Source: Gammaproteobacteria bacterium (GTDB lineage Bacteria > Pseudomonadota > Gammaproteobacteria > Chromatiales > Chromatiaceae). Taken from it: a stretch of 45,671 nucleotides of DNA. The position numbers and the translations under genes are program-made. The first letter of the stretch is position 1. Every line of letters begins with the position of its first letter. This document shows positions 1-8,750 of the stretch, one piece after another. The stretch lies in the NCBI GenBank assembly GCA_024227135.1, contig JAAELC010000714.1, forward strand, positions 1-45,671. The letters are read 5' to 3'. A model generated the notes under the pieces. The model was not told where the DNA came from, ran no database searches, and was given only the letters and a program-made list of their open reading frames with translations.

Positions 1-92
1 TCCCAGATGTGTCCCGTACTATTTTTGGGAATGGCTGTAAAGGTGGGTTGGACGAAAATTTACTCCTGATGTAGCTTATGTCGCTGTTTGGG

Positions 93-326
93 TTAAACCG
101 AAGGAGAGGTCTTTGTCGATCTGACCGAACTGTGCTTATGGTCGACCCAGTGCAGCAAGTGGGCCTCCAGGCAGGTGCACAGAGGCAGCCACAACCACAC
201 AAAAAGGGCCACCGTGCAAAGCAGGTCGGCGAATTGAAGGCCATCCAACAGCAGTCCGCTGAACGTCAGAGCGAAGATCAGCATCCGGTTCAGATTGATG
301 AGAAGGCTGCGTTGTCTGGCGTTCAT
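93..326 (-). CDS. small hydrophobic protein, unrecognised
   Basis: A 77-residue ORF with a hydrophobic stretch at about residues 12-50 that could make one or two membrane segments, followed by a polar His/Ser/Thr-rich tail. A GGAG Shine-Dalgarno-like sequence lies 8 nt before the ATG. The ATG overlaps the stop of the preceding small ORF (323-523) as ATGA, which suggests translational coupling at the end of the sugar transferase operon. I recognise no family. It may be a genuine small membrane protein or a chance ORF; only the start signals and hydrophobicity support it. Confidence 0.3.
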   Translation of the reverse strand: MNARQRSLLINLNRMLIFALTFSGLLLDGLQFADLLCTVALFVWLWLPLCTCLEAHLLHWVDHKHSSVRSTKTSPSV

Positions 327-523
327 ATCGGCTTCTCCAGTTGACTGCGTATAGATCGACGGGATGAATCGCGCGGGATGGAAGCACTTAAACTGAGCAG
401 CACCACGTCCGGAAGACTGGTTGATCGGTGTACCGTTATCAAGGTTCTGTACATGCGTTGGTCGATCCGATGGATGCCAGGAAAGATCTTCCGTAAACCG
501 CCACTGTCAGAGCTATTGGCCAC
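323..523 (-). CDS. small ORF, possible degraded membrane enzyme remnant
   Basis: A 66-residue ORF that would use a GTG start inside the last codons of the sugar transferase gene (11-nt overlap). Residues 20-47 weakly resemble the N-terminal segment of PAP2-type phosphatases (Asp-rich loop, then a hydrophobic helix), but no phosphatase signature motif follows and the ORF then becomes Ser/Arg-rich. It could be the stub of a truncated gene or non-coding. Function unknown. Confidence 0.2.
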   Translation of the reverse strand: MANSSDSGGLRKIFPGIHRIDQRMYRTLITVHRSTSLPDVVLLSLSASIPRDSSRRSIRSQLEKPI

Positions 524-1154
524 GACCTCTTACCATCACGACAATTGTTCGGGTGACAATACTGAGATCCATCTTCAACCAGGAGATCGGATTGTCCAAC
601 GCCAGTGCGTAACGGTGGTCGAAACCGACCTTTGAACGGACGTCGTCGATACAGGTGTCATATCCCTGATTTACCTGCGCCAGACCGGTTATACCCGGGG
701 TGACGCCATAGGTTCTTTCGGCAAAGAAAGGGATGGCCTCCTCCAGTCGCTGATAGAAACCAGGCCGCTCGGGTCTTGGCCCGATCATCGACATATCACC
801 CCGCATTACATTGATCAACTGCGGAAGTTCGTCCAGGCGTGTCTTGCGGAGAAATTCCCCGACTCTTGTGATACGAGGGTCCTGCTTTTTCGCCCAGGTT
901 GCTCCCGATACCCGCTCCGCATCGTTCACCATGGTGCGGAACTTGACCATCTCGAACAATTCGACATGGTCGGGTTGTGCCTTACCGATGCGCAGTTGTC
1001 TGAAGAATACAGGGCCGGGAGAGTCCAGCTTGATCGCCAACGCGATCATGGGAAAAAGCGGCAGAGTGAACAACAGCCCTGTGCCGGCAAGCAGTAGATC
1101 AAAGAGGCGCTTGGTCTTGCTTGTCACAGGATCAATACAAAAATCGGTATTCAT
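513..1154 (-). CDS. priming sugar transferase (undecaprenyl-phosphate phosphoglycosyltransferase, SypR-like)
   Basis: A 213-residue bacterial sugar transferase of the short, single-membrane-anchor type (PglC-like core). This family moves a sugar-1-phosphate from a nucleotide sugar to undecaprenyl phosphate at the inner membrane, the first step of repeat-unit assembly. A hydrophobic re-entrant or TM segment follows the N terminus. It is followed by the family blocks DSPGPVFFRQ, VKFRTM, DELPQLINVMRGDMS and IGPRPE. The ORF extends 59 codons upstream, but the ATG at 1154 has a GGGAGG ribosome-binding site and overlaps the stop of the GT2 gene as ATGA, so I use that start. It is the last recognisable gene of the 3452-513 operon, in the position of sypR. 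Confidence 0.95.
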   Translation of the reverse strand: MNTDFCIDPVTSKTKRLFDLLLAGTGLLFTLPLFPMIALAIKLDSPGPVFFRQLRIGKAQPDHVELFEMVKFRTMVNDAERVSGATWAKKQDPRITRVGEFLRKTRLDELPQLINVMRGDMSMIGPRPERPGFYQRLEEAIPFFAERTYGVTPGITGLAQVNQGYDTCIDDVRSKVGFDHRYALALDNPISWLKMDLSIVTRTIVVMVRGRGQ

Positions 1155-2374
1155 GTCTTGCCTCCCGTCGGCAGTTGGGAAATGTTTGAAGTTGCGCGAG
1201 ACCAGCGGCCTCTTTCCAGACCCAGGAGATAACGAAGTGTGCCCGTCATTCCCGCCAGATGACCGGAAACAAGGTACGCAAGGGTACGAATGTGCCTGTG
1301 GGCTGATCGCGGCTGAAAAAGCATGTACCATGCCGCCAGCGCATAGACAAGCAACTGCACAGCGGCCATTAGTGCGAAAAACGGGTGTTCCGTTGCCAGC
1401 AGCAGGCTGCCGAACAATGTTGCCAGCATCAGAAAGGGCATCAGCACTCGCAATCCCTTGCCGGAGGCGAAGGCGAACGCGACGCTGCCGTATCGCGGTA
1501 GCAGCAACCGCTTCAGACGCAACAGTTGCTGGAGATTGCCGGCGGCGATCCGTCTGCGCCGCTGCTGATCCATGGTTTGATCCGCTTGTTCCAGTTCCAG
1601 CGCGGTGATCCGGCTTTCGTGTTCTGCACGATATCCTTTGGCAACGATCTCCATTGGAAGAATGAAGTCATCGTTGATGGTATCCTGAGCCAGACGTTGG
1701 AACAGCGAGCGCCGAAACATATAGAAGGCACCGTGTGCCCCCAGGGTTGAACCCAGGGCAGCCTCGCTTGCCTTGATATTGCTCTGGTAGTTCCAGTAGG
1801 CGGCTTCACCAGAGGAGCCGGGATTCAAGAGACGGTAATGACTGTTCAGAACCCCAATACCGGGATCTTTGAAACGCTCGGCGGCTATGAGTAATGCATC
1901 CACCGAAGACAGTGCAGAGACGTCGCTCAGGACAACCAGTTCGCTTTCGATATTCTGGATCACCTCGTTGATTACGGCGACTTTACCGCGATTACGACTG
2001 AACTGGTGAATGTCGATCTGCAACTGACGGCACTCGGCCTCTTTTGCGGTTTGAGCGGCTACCACCGCAGTATTGTCGGTGCACCCGTCGCACCCGATAA
2101 TGACCCGCAGACAGTCAGGAGGGTAGTCGAGTACAGCGAGGTTGCGGATCTTTTCGGCAATCCACCTCTGCTCGTTGAATGCCGGGACCACGATGGTTAC
2201 GGTCGGCAGCTCTCTGTCTTTTGTGCCGGATACGTAGCGGCGTTGACGGGCTTCGATATTTTGCTCCGGTCGGCGTCTTCGTGCCCAGCGCAGGACAAGT
2301 GGATACCCCAGATGGTGGTATACAACCAGCAGACCACTGACCAGTGTGAGGGTTATTAGCAGTAAATCATTCAT
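1151..2374 (-). CDS. membrane glycosyltransferase family 2 (SypQ-like)
   Basis: A processive-type GT-A glycosyltransferase of 407 residues, expected at the inner membrane. It has an N-terminal TM helix (about 3-20) and a GT2 domain. Visible motifs are VVPAFNE (about 62-68), DGCTDN (96-101), a DxD-like Asp at 151, a catalytic-base candidate NDD at 234-236 and a QRRRR motif at 271-275, as in cellulose synthase or PgaC relatives. Two to three TM helices follow (about 310-400). The ATG at 2374 is chosen over the ORF start 10 codons upstream because GGGAGG lies 5 nt before it. It starts 1 nt after the preceding gene ends and overlaps the sugar transferase by 4 nt. Acceptor and donor are not predictable from sequence. 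Confidence 0.92.
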   Translation of the reverse strand: MNDLLLITLTLVSGLLVVYHHLGYPLVLRWARRRRPEQNIEARQRRYVSGTKDRELPTVTIVVPAFNEQRWIAEKIRNLAVLDYPPDCLRVIIGCDGCTDNTAVVAAQTAKEAECRQLQIDIHQFSRNRGKVAVINEVIQNIESELVVLSDVSALSSVDALLIAAERFKDPGIGVLNSHYRLLNPGSSGEAAYWNYQSNIKASEAALGSTLGAHGAFYMFRRSLFQRLAQDTINDDFILPMEIVAKGYRAEHESRITALELEQADQTMDQQRRRRIAAGNLQQLLRLKRLLLPRYGSVAFAFASGKGLRVLMPFLMLATLFGSLLLATEHPFFALMAAVQLLVYALAAWYMLFQPRSAHRHIRTLAYLVSGHLAGMTGTLRYLLGLERGRWSRATSNISQLPTGGKT

Positions 2375-2375
2375 C

Positions 2376-3452
2376 TCAACCTCCCGTATAACGTAGAGCA
2401 GCATAGGCGCGGGACGTCAAGCGCACATCGCACCGTTGCTGAACAAAGCCCCGGGGACTGATGTCGCAGGGCTGCTGAAACATTTTATGCAGGGTCGACG
2501 CCATGGCTTCGACATCGTCTTTCGGCATGAACTGACCGGTGTTAGGGCAGAGCGTTTCACGGGAACCCCCGACATTGGTTACCGCGGCCGGAACATCGCA
2601 GGCCTGTGCCTCCAATGGAGACAACGGCATCCCTTCCTTGAAAGAGGGCAGGCAAAAGATATCCAACGCTTGATAGAAGGTTGGCATCTCGTCAATTCGG
2701 CCCAGGAAATGTACGCGGTCTGTCAGCCCGAGTGCCCTCACCTGGTGGCGTAAAGCCTCCTCGGTTGAACCCGTGCCGGCCAGGGCGAGGTTCACGTCTT
2801 TGGGCAACAGGGCCAGGGCATCCACTAGAACACGCTGACCCTTCTCGATCTCAAGACGTCCACTGCATCCAATCAGCCGGACGTCTCGAGGCAGGCCAAG
2901 CCTGTGCCTTGCGCTGCTTTGGTCACCGGGTTTGAAGCGATCGGTGTCGATGCCGTTCCGGATGATTCTGATGTCGTCGCGTGCGAGATGTTCACTCATG
3001 CGGGTGGCAACGGTTTCGGCATCGGCTATCAGCAGGGGGCGCGCCAGGTGAATGACCCAACGTTGCAGGGAGCGGCGGCGTGAATCATTCAAGTGCCAGG
3101 CATCATGCTCGGTATGTATCAGGCACCTCACCCTGGCCAGGCGTGCCGCCAACCCTGCATAGAGCAGTGGGCCGATGTGATGCGTGTGTACGACATCAAC
3201 TTGCAGACTCCTGAACAGGCGGATGAGGTCGAGTATCAGAACGGGTTTCAAGCCGGGTTTTTTCCCGAGAAAGGTTAGCCGGTCGGCATGCGGCTCAAGC
3301 CGCGGCCAGGCAGTGATGGCGCTTTCGCTATCACCTTCCAGGCTGATAATCAGATTCCTTTCGTTGCGATCACAAAAAGAGGCGAGATCCAATGCCATGG
3401 TCTCGATGCCGCCGGGGCGCAGGTGCTGGACGACCTGGATGACAGTGTTCAT
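2376..3452 (-). CDS. glycosyltransferase family 4 (SypP-like)
   Basis: A 358-residue cytoplasmic GT-B enzyme, similar to the sugar transferases that accompany PEP-CTERM/exosortase polysaccharide loci. It has an N-terminal LRPGGIE acceptor-side loop (12-18), a THH motif in the first Rossmann half, a nucleotide-sugar side with IRNGID, a G-R-x-E-x-x-KG block and the EX7E motif in EGMPLSPLE. An AGGAA ribosome-binding site precedes the ATG. It heads the SypP-Q-R-like operon. A sigma-54 promoter (3494-3509) lies 42 nt before the start. Confidence 0.93.
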   Translation of the reverse strand: MNTVIQVVQHLRPGGIETMALDLASFCDRNERNLIISLEGDSESAITAWPRLEPHADRLTFLGKKPGLKPVLILDLIRLFRSLQVDVVHTHHIGPLLYAGLAARLARVRCLIHTEHDAWHLNDSRRRSLQRWVIHLARPLLIADAETVATRMSEHLARDDIRIIRNGIDTDRFKPGDQSSARHRLGLPRDVRLIGCSGRLEIEKGQRVLVDALALLPKDVNLALAGTGSTEEALRHQVRALGLTDRVHFLGRIDEMPTFYQALDIFCLPSFKEGMPLSPLEAQACDVPAAVTNVGGSRETLCPNTGQFMPKDDVEAMASTLHKMFQQPCDISPRGFVQQRCDVRLTSRAYAALRYTGG

Positions 3453-3493
3453 GGGTGGTTCCTAGTAATAATCAGGATCGATGCTTTTTCTTC

Positions 3494-3509
3494 TGCAGGG
3501 AACGTGCCA
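3494..3509 (-). promoter_or_regulatory. sigma-54 (-24/-12) promoter of the SypP-Q-R-like operon
   Basis: On the minus strand it reads TGGCACGTTCCCTGCA, against the consensus TGGCACGNNNNTTGCA (one mismatch in the -12 box). GG and GC are correctly spaced (10 nt between). The -12 edge lies 42 nt from the ATG at 3452, the same distance as at the other sigma-54 promoters here. Confidence 0.85.
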
Positions 3510-3597
3510 GGTATCAGTCTTTTAGAAGAGTTCACACAAACAAGGGGTTCCAAAGCTGCCATGTCTCCATGTGTTGGTGTCGTGTGCGGTTGGAGAT

Positions 3598-3621
3598 GCA
3601 GAATGCAAACGGCTCTGCAAA
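3598..3621 (-). promoter_or_regulatory. candidate enhancer (UAS) for the sigma-54 regulator
   Basis: Core TGCAAACGGCTCTGCA at 3604-3619 fits TGCAAA-N2-GC-N2-TGCA perfectly. The wider 24-nt block matches 32733-32756, upstream of the STAS promoter, at 19 of 24 positions with only transitions. Both blocks sit 87-88 nt behind their promoter. The surrounding 3510-3700 otherwise holds no gene and no clear terminator. Confidence 0.6.
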
Positions 3622-3700
3622 AAGAGACCTGAGTTGAAATGTTTTCCGGCGAGTGATCGAGCGGGCAGTATGGATCGCTTAAACTGAAATGCCGCGTTGG

Positions 3701-6187
3701 TCAGTTATTGTTTCCTATCAGGAGGTCACCTGCGGCCAGATCGGTAATGGCCTTACGCCATTCATTCAGTCTTCCGGAAGATACCTGCAGCATGCTCTGC
3801 CAGTCATCGGGTGTCTCGTCGTGCAGTTGTTGCAACAGCTTGCGCGCTTCGGTATTGTGGGCGGCTATTTGCTCCAACCACAGCAGCCAGCGCAGATCGA
3901 TGATGCCATCGGCCAGTTCAAACAGCCTGTTGTCCACGTCGGGTGCTACAGGACAAGGTTCGTCCATGGGGTAGAGAAACTGCACGTCATCCTCCCGGCC
4001 ATCAGTGGGGTCAAAGGGATCCGCAGTGGGCATGCGGGCGTGCCATTGCAGATAACCCTGTGCACCGATGCGCCAAAGGTAGAAACCAGCGGCGGCACGG
4101 GGATTCTCGAGATTGTAGAGCCAGGGAGTGACACCGGCGGCTTTGACTCTATCGATGTCTTCGATATCGATACCAAAACTGTCATTGAGCAGAACCAGGT
4201 CGAAGGCATCAAGGTGTCTGATATCGTCTGGGTTATTGAGTTGGCCGCCCAGTTTGGCCAGGGGCGCAAAGGTACGTGCGTAACGCTTGATTTTGCCAAC
4301 GGGTGCTGTCTGTCCTGGATTGGAAGGTTCATCTGCGATTGCCCAGACCGGGGAGGGCATGCCTTCAGCGGCAAGCATGTCTTCCATTTCGGACAGGCGT
4401 AAGAGCGCTCCTTCAAGCCCCAATGATGCCGACAGGCGCTTGAAGGGAGCGTAGGCCAGGAAAGGAGGGCGGAATCCTGCGTTCAGGGTGGTTCTTATTT
4501 CGTGGAGTAAACGTTCCATTCCTTCCGGTGTCGTCGGTGTCGACAGGGGCGGTGCAATTCCGGTCAGTCCCTGGCGGGCCAGAAAATTCAGGTCGCATAC
4601 CATAGCCTGGTCAGAATATGCACGTGTCTCATCGAACCAGTCAAAGTGAACGGGTCTTTCGAGATAGACACCGATTGGCAGGTCAGCCGGCGGTAGTGTC
4701 ACGTCAGGCACGTTCACGAGCAGTGGTGCGTGGAGTGCGCTGTCGCCGATGAGAATTTCGATCTTTCCGTTATATTGACCTGCCTGGGTGTTCCGGGGGA
4801 CCCGGACCTTCAGGTGCAGTCTGCGCGGTGGTCCGTCGCTTCTCCCCGGAGGTAAATCGTCAGCACGCAGATAGTCGTTGGACGGAATAAGCAGGGTGGA
4901 TGCCAGGCCGCTGCGTTTCAGATGCCACTGCCCCCAGCGCAGTTCTACAGGGAGGATTGTATCTCCGAAAGTGGGGGCCTCGATATTAACCTGGGGAGCC
5001 GCAATCAGCGAACCGCTGTCCAAGTCAAAGGTCAGGTTTGCACTGGTGTCGCGTGCGGCAACGATGCTTTGCTGTAGGGCTTCTAGAACAGTTGTGTTTC
5101 GCGATTGCTCCGGCCAGCCGGAGACACGCCAGTTGTTTTGCCACCAACGGGCGCGATCGCTTTCGACTTTCTGTCGAATCGGGTAGGCCGCGTCGGGCTC
5201 TGCCAGAACCGCCGCCAGAAAGCCCGCCTCGGGTTGATCTCCGGAAAACGCCAGTTGCAGTCCATCGTCACCCACTTCCGCCATGAAACTGACCCGTTCC
5301 TTCGGTCGTTCCCCGAACAAGACCCAGGCATCATCATCAGGTGTTGCCTCTCGTGTGCGGCCGGCCAGATAAACATTCTGAATCCAGCTGTCGGTACTGT
5401 AGTTTTTAGACCAGACGGGTTGGCTGTTGGCGCTGACGTGCCGTACATGTGGATGCGGGAGATATTCCCATTCACCGGGATCGCGCAGCCAAAGGGTAAT
5501 GAACCAACGGCCCCTCGTCAGCGGCAGGTTCAGACGCTCGATCCCGCGAATACCGTCCGTGGTCAATCCCTCCGCCGCCTGCTTGCGTTCACCGCGATCG
5601 ATGGTCTTTAGGTTGGCGCCGTGCAATCCGGGATAGTCGCGGGCAATGGACTCAAACCCGGGCCATATCGGGCTGCCGGTTGGACCCAGGTCCCACCCTT
5701 TTACCCCAACGGGCAGACGTCCCGGGTTAACGACTAGCAGGGGCTCGATCATCAGGCCGCCGTCACCGGTTCCCTGAAAGACGATGATGCGCCGTATCTC
5801 TTCCAATTGAAGCGGCCGACCCGCTGGCGTACGCAGACCGCCGAAACCGATTTGAAGTTCGAATGGCCCCGGTGGGACTACCCGCTCCAGATTGACCCGG
5901 TCGGCATATCCCGGGTTGTCCCGGTCGTCGATGCGGATCACCAGAATCAGCTCCGACGATTCTAGATTGTGTCCCTTGAGCAGTAGCTGCTGTCCGACAT
6001 CCAGCGATGGTGGGTCGGTGAAATCCAGCGCCTGCCGGCTCTCCTGTGCCCCGGCTGTCAGCAACAGGGCCAACGAAGAGCAGAACAGGAGCAGCGACAT
6101 CCAGCGAAGGGATCTATTCGATGTGATTACCCTGTTAGCAAAGCCCGCTTTCCTGGCATCACCCCCGAGTTGCCTCTTGCTGTTCAT
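3701..6187 (-). CDS. exported DUF4091/GH123-like protein
   Basis: An 828-residue protein with a signal peptide or anchor after a 29-residue basic lead (hydrophobic about 30-46). The N-terminal half looks like beta-rich domains. The C-terminal third (about 490-740) resembles the (beta/alpha)8 domain of DUF4091/GH123-type putative glycoside hydrolases, with an ADEPS acidic motif, a PWLYN block, GFYLWRIGAQGYLQWHA and a DPF-DGREDD segment. I infer a periplasmic or surface protein acting on, or binding, the exported glycan. It has no counterpart in the classical syp gene order and lies between the Wzz-like gene (8-nt gap) and the end of the glmS operon. The ribosome-binding site at the ATG is weak. 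Catalytic activity is not assured. Confidence 0.7.
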   Translation of the reverse strand: MNSKRQLGGDARKAGFANRVITSNRSLRWMSLLLFCSSLALLLTAGAQESRQALDFTDPPSLDVGQQLLLKGHNLESSELILVIRIDDRDNPGYADRVNLERVVPPGPFELQIGFGGLRTPAGRPLQLEEIRRIIVFQGTGDGGLMIEPLLVVNPGRLPVGVKGWDLGPTGSPIWPGFESIARDYPGLHGANLKTIDRGERKQAAEGLTTDGIRGIERLNLPLTRGRWFITLWLRDPGEWEYLPHPHVRHVSANSQPVWSKNYSTDSWIQNVYLAGRTREATPDDDAWVLFGERPKERVSFMAEVGDDGLQLAFSGDQPEAGFLAAVLAEPDAAYPIRQKVESDRARWWQNNWRVSGWPEQSRNTTVLEALQQSIVAARDTSANLTFDLDSGSLIAAPQVNIEAPTFGDTILPVELRWGQWHLKRSGLASTLLIPSNDYLRADDLPPGRSDGPPRRLHLKVRVPRNTQAGQYNGKIEILIGDSALHAPLLVNVPDVTLPPADLPIGVYLERPVHFDWFDETRAYSDQAMVCDLNFLARQGLTGIAPPLSTPTTPEGMERLLHEIRTTLNAGFRPPFLAYAPFKRLSASLGLEGALLRLSEMEDMLAAEGMPSPVWAIADEPSNPGQTAPVGKIKRYARTFAPLAKLGGQLNNPDDIRHLDAFDLVLLNDSFGIDIEDIDRVKAAGVTPWLYNLENPRAAAGFYLWRIGAQGYLQWHARMPTADPFDPTDGREDDVQFLYPMDEPCPVAPDVDNRLFELADGIIDLRWLLWLEQIAAHNTEARKLLQQLHDETPDDWQSMLQVSSGRLNEWRKAITDLAAGDLLIGNNN

Positions 6188-6195
6188 GCGCGCAT

Positions 6196-7644
6196 TCAGG
6201 CAGCAGATGCCAGTGGTGGGATTCGACTGAGCACGGGCACCCCGGCGAGTGCCTCCAGGCGGTCACGCCGACGTACCGTGCTGTCTGTCAGTTCGAGAAC
6301 CAGGGCCAGACCGCCCCCAAGGAAGATGCCGCCGATAAAGCCGGCGACTACGAACAGGACCAACGGTAGGTTGGTGGGGGCGGTTGGAGTAAAGGGGCGG
6401 TCTATCACCTTGACCCGTTTTTCCTGCTCGAACAATCCCAGTGAACCCGTGACGCGTGCCATCTCATATCGTTGCAGAAGGTCTTCGTACAATTTACGTT
6501 TGACCTTCAGATCGCGCTCCAGTCTAGCCAGTTGCCGTTCAAGGGCACCGAAGCCTGCTGTCTGTTCCACCAATTCGGTAATCATGCGTTTCAGGCTCGC
6601 GATCTCTTCCTGCAGGGCGTCTACCTTGCTTCGCGCTGTCTGCAGATTCTGCAACTGGGATATCAGCAAGGGCTGGGCACCTGTTTCCTCGTTGATCGGT
6701 GCACTGCTGGCGATGTCCCACAACTGCCCGGTATCGATAGTCTGTTCGGTTTCTGAAAGTACATTGCGGCGCTCCTCTTCCAGGCGCCTCAAGTTGCGCA
6801 GAGCGCCCTGTACCTTGCTGTGGTTGTCGGTGTACCGCGCCCTCAACAACGCAAGTTCGCCACGTATGCGTACGATCTGTTCTTCGATACGCCCGACGAC
6901 AGGATTGGTCTTGGAAAGCTGCTGGTCCAGGCTGCCAAGGCTCTTGCTGGCACCGGCCAGTTCGGCCTCACGCTCAGACAGACGCTGTTTCAAACCAGCC
7001 AGTCGGGATATGTTGGTAAGATGCAGTTCCGGCAGTTCATTAGCGTGTTGATCCTTGAATTCGGCAAGCGCAGCCTCCGCCTTGTCCAGTTCCTTACGGC
7101 GATTCTTCAGGTGTTCGGCCAGAAAATAACTGGAGTCTTTCATCGACGAGCGTTCAGGAGCCAGCAACTGTTCGATGAACTGCTGCCTGACGACCTCCAG
7201 CGTTTCCTTCATCTCTTCCGGACTGTTCGATTTGTAATCGATGCGGATCAGGTCCTTGCCGACCATCTGTACCGACAATGCGCTGGAGAGCTCTTCGATG
7301 CTCACGTCATATTCGTCTGCGGGTGTGTCTTCATCGACGAGGCCACGCTTTTCAGCGACTGCGCCGAGTATGTGCCTGCTGTGCAGCAGTGTCTGCAGAG
7401 CATCCATGCGTTCCTTGAGCATGGCCGATACCGCCAGATCCTCCAGGAAGGGATTCATCTTGGCAGTCTCCTGAATAAGCATGCTGGTATGTGATGCATA
7501 GTGTTTGGGACTGACGATGCCGACCAGCGCTCCCATAACAGGCAATACCAGGATGGGTACCACGATGGCATAGCGGCGGCGCCAGGCACCGGAGAAGATG
7601 TGGAATAGCTGATAGGTGAGACTGTTCACAGTGCGTCCAGCCAT
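6196..7644 (-). CDS. polysaccharide chain-length determinant (Wzz/GumC type, SypO-like)
   Basis: A 482-residue polysaccharide co-polymerase. Its architecture is an N-terminal TM at about 25-45, a periplasmic domain with long coiled-coil at about 160-420, a Pro-rich RPFTPTAPTNLP block just before the second TM (about 425-448), and a short cytoplasmic tail. There is no fused kinase domain, as in the XrtA/PEP-CTERM-type chain-length proteins. It controls chain length with the Wzy-like polymerase. The ATG at 7644 overlaps the preceding glycosyltransferase by 19 nt. An in-frame GTG at 7629 gives a 4-nt GTGA overlap and is an alternative start. Confidence 0.93.
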   Translation of the reverse strand: MAGRTVNSLTYQLFHIFSGAWRRRYAIVVPILVLPVMGALVGIVSPKHYASHTSMLIQETAKMNPFLEDLAVSAMLKERMDALQTLLHSRHILGAVAEKRGLVDEDTPADEYDVSIEELSSALSVQMVGKDLIRIDYKSNSPEEMKETLEVVRQQFIEQLLAPERSSMKDSSYFLAEHLKNRRKELDKAEAALAEFKDQHANELPELHLTNISRLAGLKQRLSEREAELAGASKSLGSLDQQLSKTNPVVGRIEEQIVRIRGELALLRARYTDNHSKVQGALRNLRRLEEERRNVLSETEQTIDTGQLWDIASSAPINEETGAQPLLISQLQNLQTARSKVDALQEEIASLKRMITELVEQTAGFGALERQLARLERDLKVKRKLYEDLLQRYEMARVTGSLGLFEQEKRVKVIDRPFTPTAPTNLPLVLFVVAGFIGGIFLGGGLALVLELTDSTVRRRDRLEALAGVPVLSRIPPLASAA

Positions 7645-8750
7645 TCTGAAACCTGTGTTGCGCGTGCCGTCCAGGTCTCACCGGAGACCACATCCCGCTG
7701 TGAGCCGGTGTCAGTTGTTGTTGTCGATTCATGCAGTGCAGCTACCATGCCGTCAGCATCTGTTGCGATGTGTATGTGTTGTTGGTAGGGCGTTACCGCT
7801 GGAAAAGACGTACTGACGATCGGGCGGCCAGCCGCGAGGTATTCACGCAGTTTCAGGGGATTACAGGCCTGGATCTGCGGGTTATCCTTGAAAGGCAGCA
7901 GTGATGCCGTCCAGTGCTGAATGTAGGAGGGCAACTGCTCGTGAGGTCGTTCACCCAGCAACACCACATTGGGGAATCGGCTCAGGGCCCGGGTGTCGAC
8001 TACAGGCTTGCCAATAAAAACGAACTGCCAGTGCGGCATGCGTGCAATGCATGCCTGCAACAGTTCAAGATCCAGCCACTCGGAGATACTGCCGTAGAAT
8101 CCGGCGATGGGGTGACCGTCATCCGGCAGGTCTTTGGCCCGTGGCGCGGGTGTGGAAAACAGCCTGTAGTCGACGCCGTGTGGCAGCAGGCGGGTACGAC
8201 CTGAAGGAAAGCGTTCTGCCAGCTTTTTACTGGCCGCCAGTACCAGGTCGGCTTTTGCCACCAGCTCGGACTCGCGTCTGGCGACGGTGGCGTGGTCGAC
8301 ACCGGCAAGGGCGGAGAAATCATCGCCGCAGTAGTAGACCAGGGCCGTTTCATCCAGGTGACCTGAAATGTCCACGGCAGTGGGCAGGGATGTCCAGAGG
8401 ATCGGAGATTGCAGCCCGGTGTTCCTGATGACCGGCCTGATCTGCGCAGCCAGTAAAGACCTGGCCATTCGACGTTCCACACGGCTGCGCGGTGCCGGCA
8501 AAGTGCGCGGATGAACCACATGGAAGTCATCGTTCAAGGGTTTGTGTTGGCCGCCGCACTCTGACCCCTTGGAAGCTGTCACTTTGGCCCAGGCGCGCTT
8601 GATGTCCCGCCATGCCAGGTTGGGACGGCGTAGTCCGATGGAATTTACCCAGACGACTTTGCGCGACTTACTCAGGTGATGCACAAGATGCTGCGTGCTG
8701 CTGGGCAGTCCGCCCCAGTCCTCCCCGAATACGATCAGGTCACGAGTCAT
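7626..8750 (-). CDS. glycosyltransferase, TuaH/GT4-like (SypN-like)
   Basis: A 374-residue GT-B-type enzyme. It starts with FGEDWGGLPSSTQHL, a nucleotide-binding-side loop typical of TuaH-like transferases. It has a YYCGDDFSAL block, LPHGVDYRLF, GFYGSISEWLD, and a C-terminal NPLKLREYLAAGRPIVST segment where classical GT4 enzymes carry EX7E. The ORF is open 40 codons further upstream, but the ATG at 8750 begins the conserved fold and overlaps the acyltransferase stop by 11 nt. The donor sugar is unknown. Confidence 0.88.
   Translation of the reverse strand: MTRDLIVFGEDWGGLPSSTQHLVHHLSKSRKVVWVNSIGLRRPNLAWRDIKRAWAKVTASKGSECGGQHKPLNDDFHVVHPRTLPAPRSRVERRMARSLLAAQIRPVIRNTGLQSPILWTSLPTAVDISGHLDETALVYYCGDDFSALAGVDHATVARRESELVAKADLVLAASKKLAERFPSGRTRLLPHGVDYRLFSTPAPRAKDLPDDGHPIAGFYGSISEWLDLELLQACIARMPHWQFVFIGKPVVDTRALSRFPNVVLLGERPHEQLPSYIQHWTASLLPFKDNPQIQACNPLKLREYLAAGRPIVSTSFPAVTPYQQHIHIATDADGMVAALHESTTTTDTGSQRDVVSGETWTARATQVSEWLDAL

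Noticed and set aside
1-60. Inverted TCCCA...TGGGA near the left edge as a mobile-element end
   Set aside because: Short arms, no transposase and no second copy in the window.
811-1608. Long plus-strand ORFs inside the sugar transferase and GT2 genes
   Set aside because: Shadow frames of well-supported minus-strand genes, with no ribosome-binding sites or recognisable domains.
3640-3690. Possible terminator hairpin (AGTGATC...GATCGCT)
   Set aside because: Seven-bp stem with a G:T pair, a 14-nt loop and no T-run; too weak.
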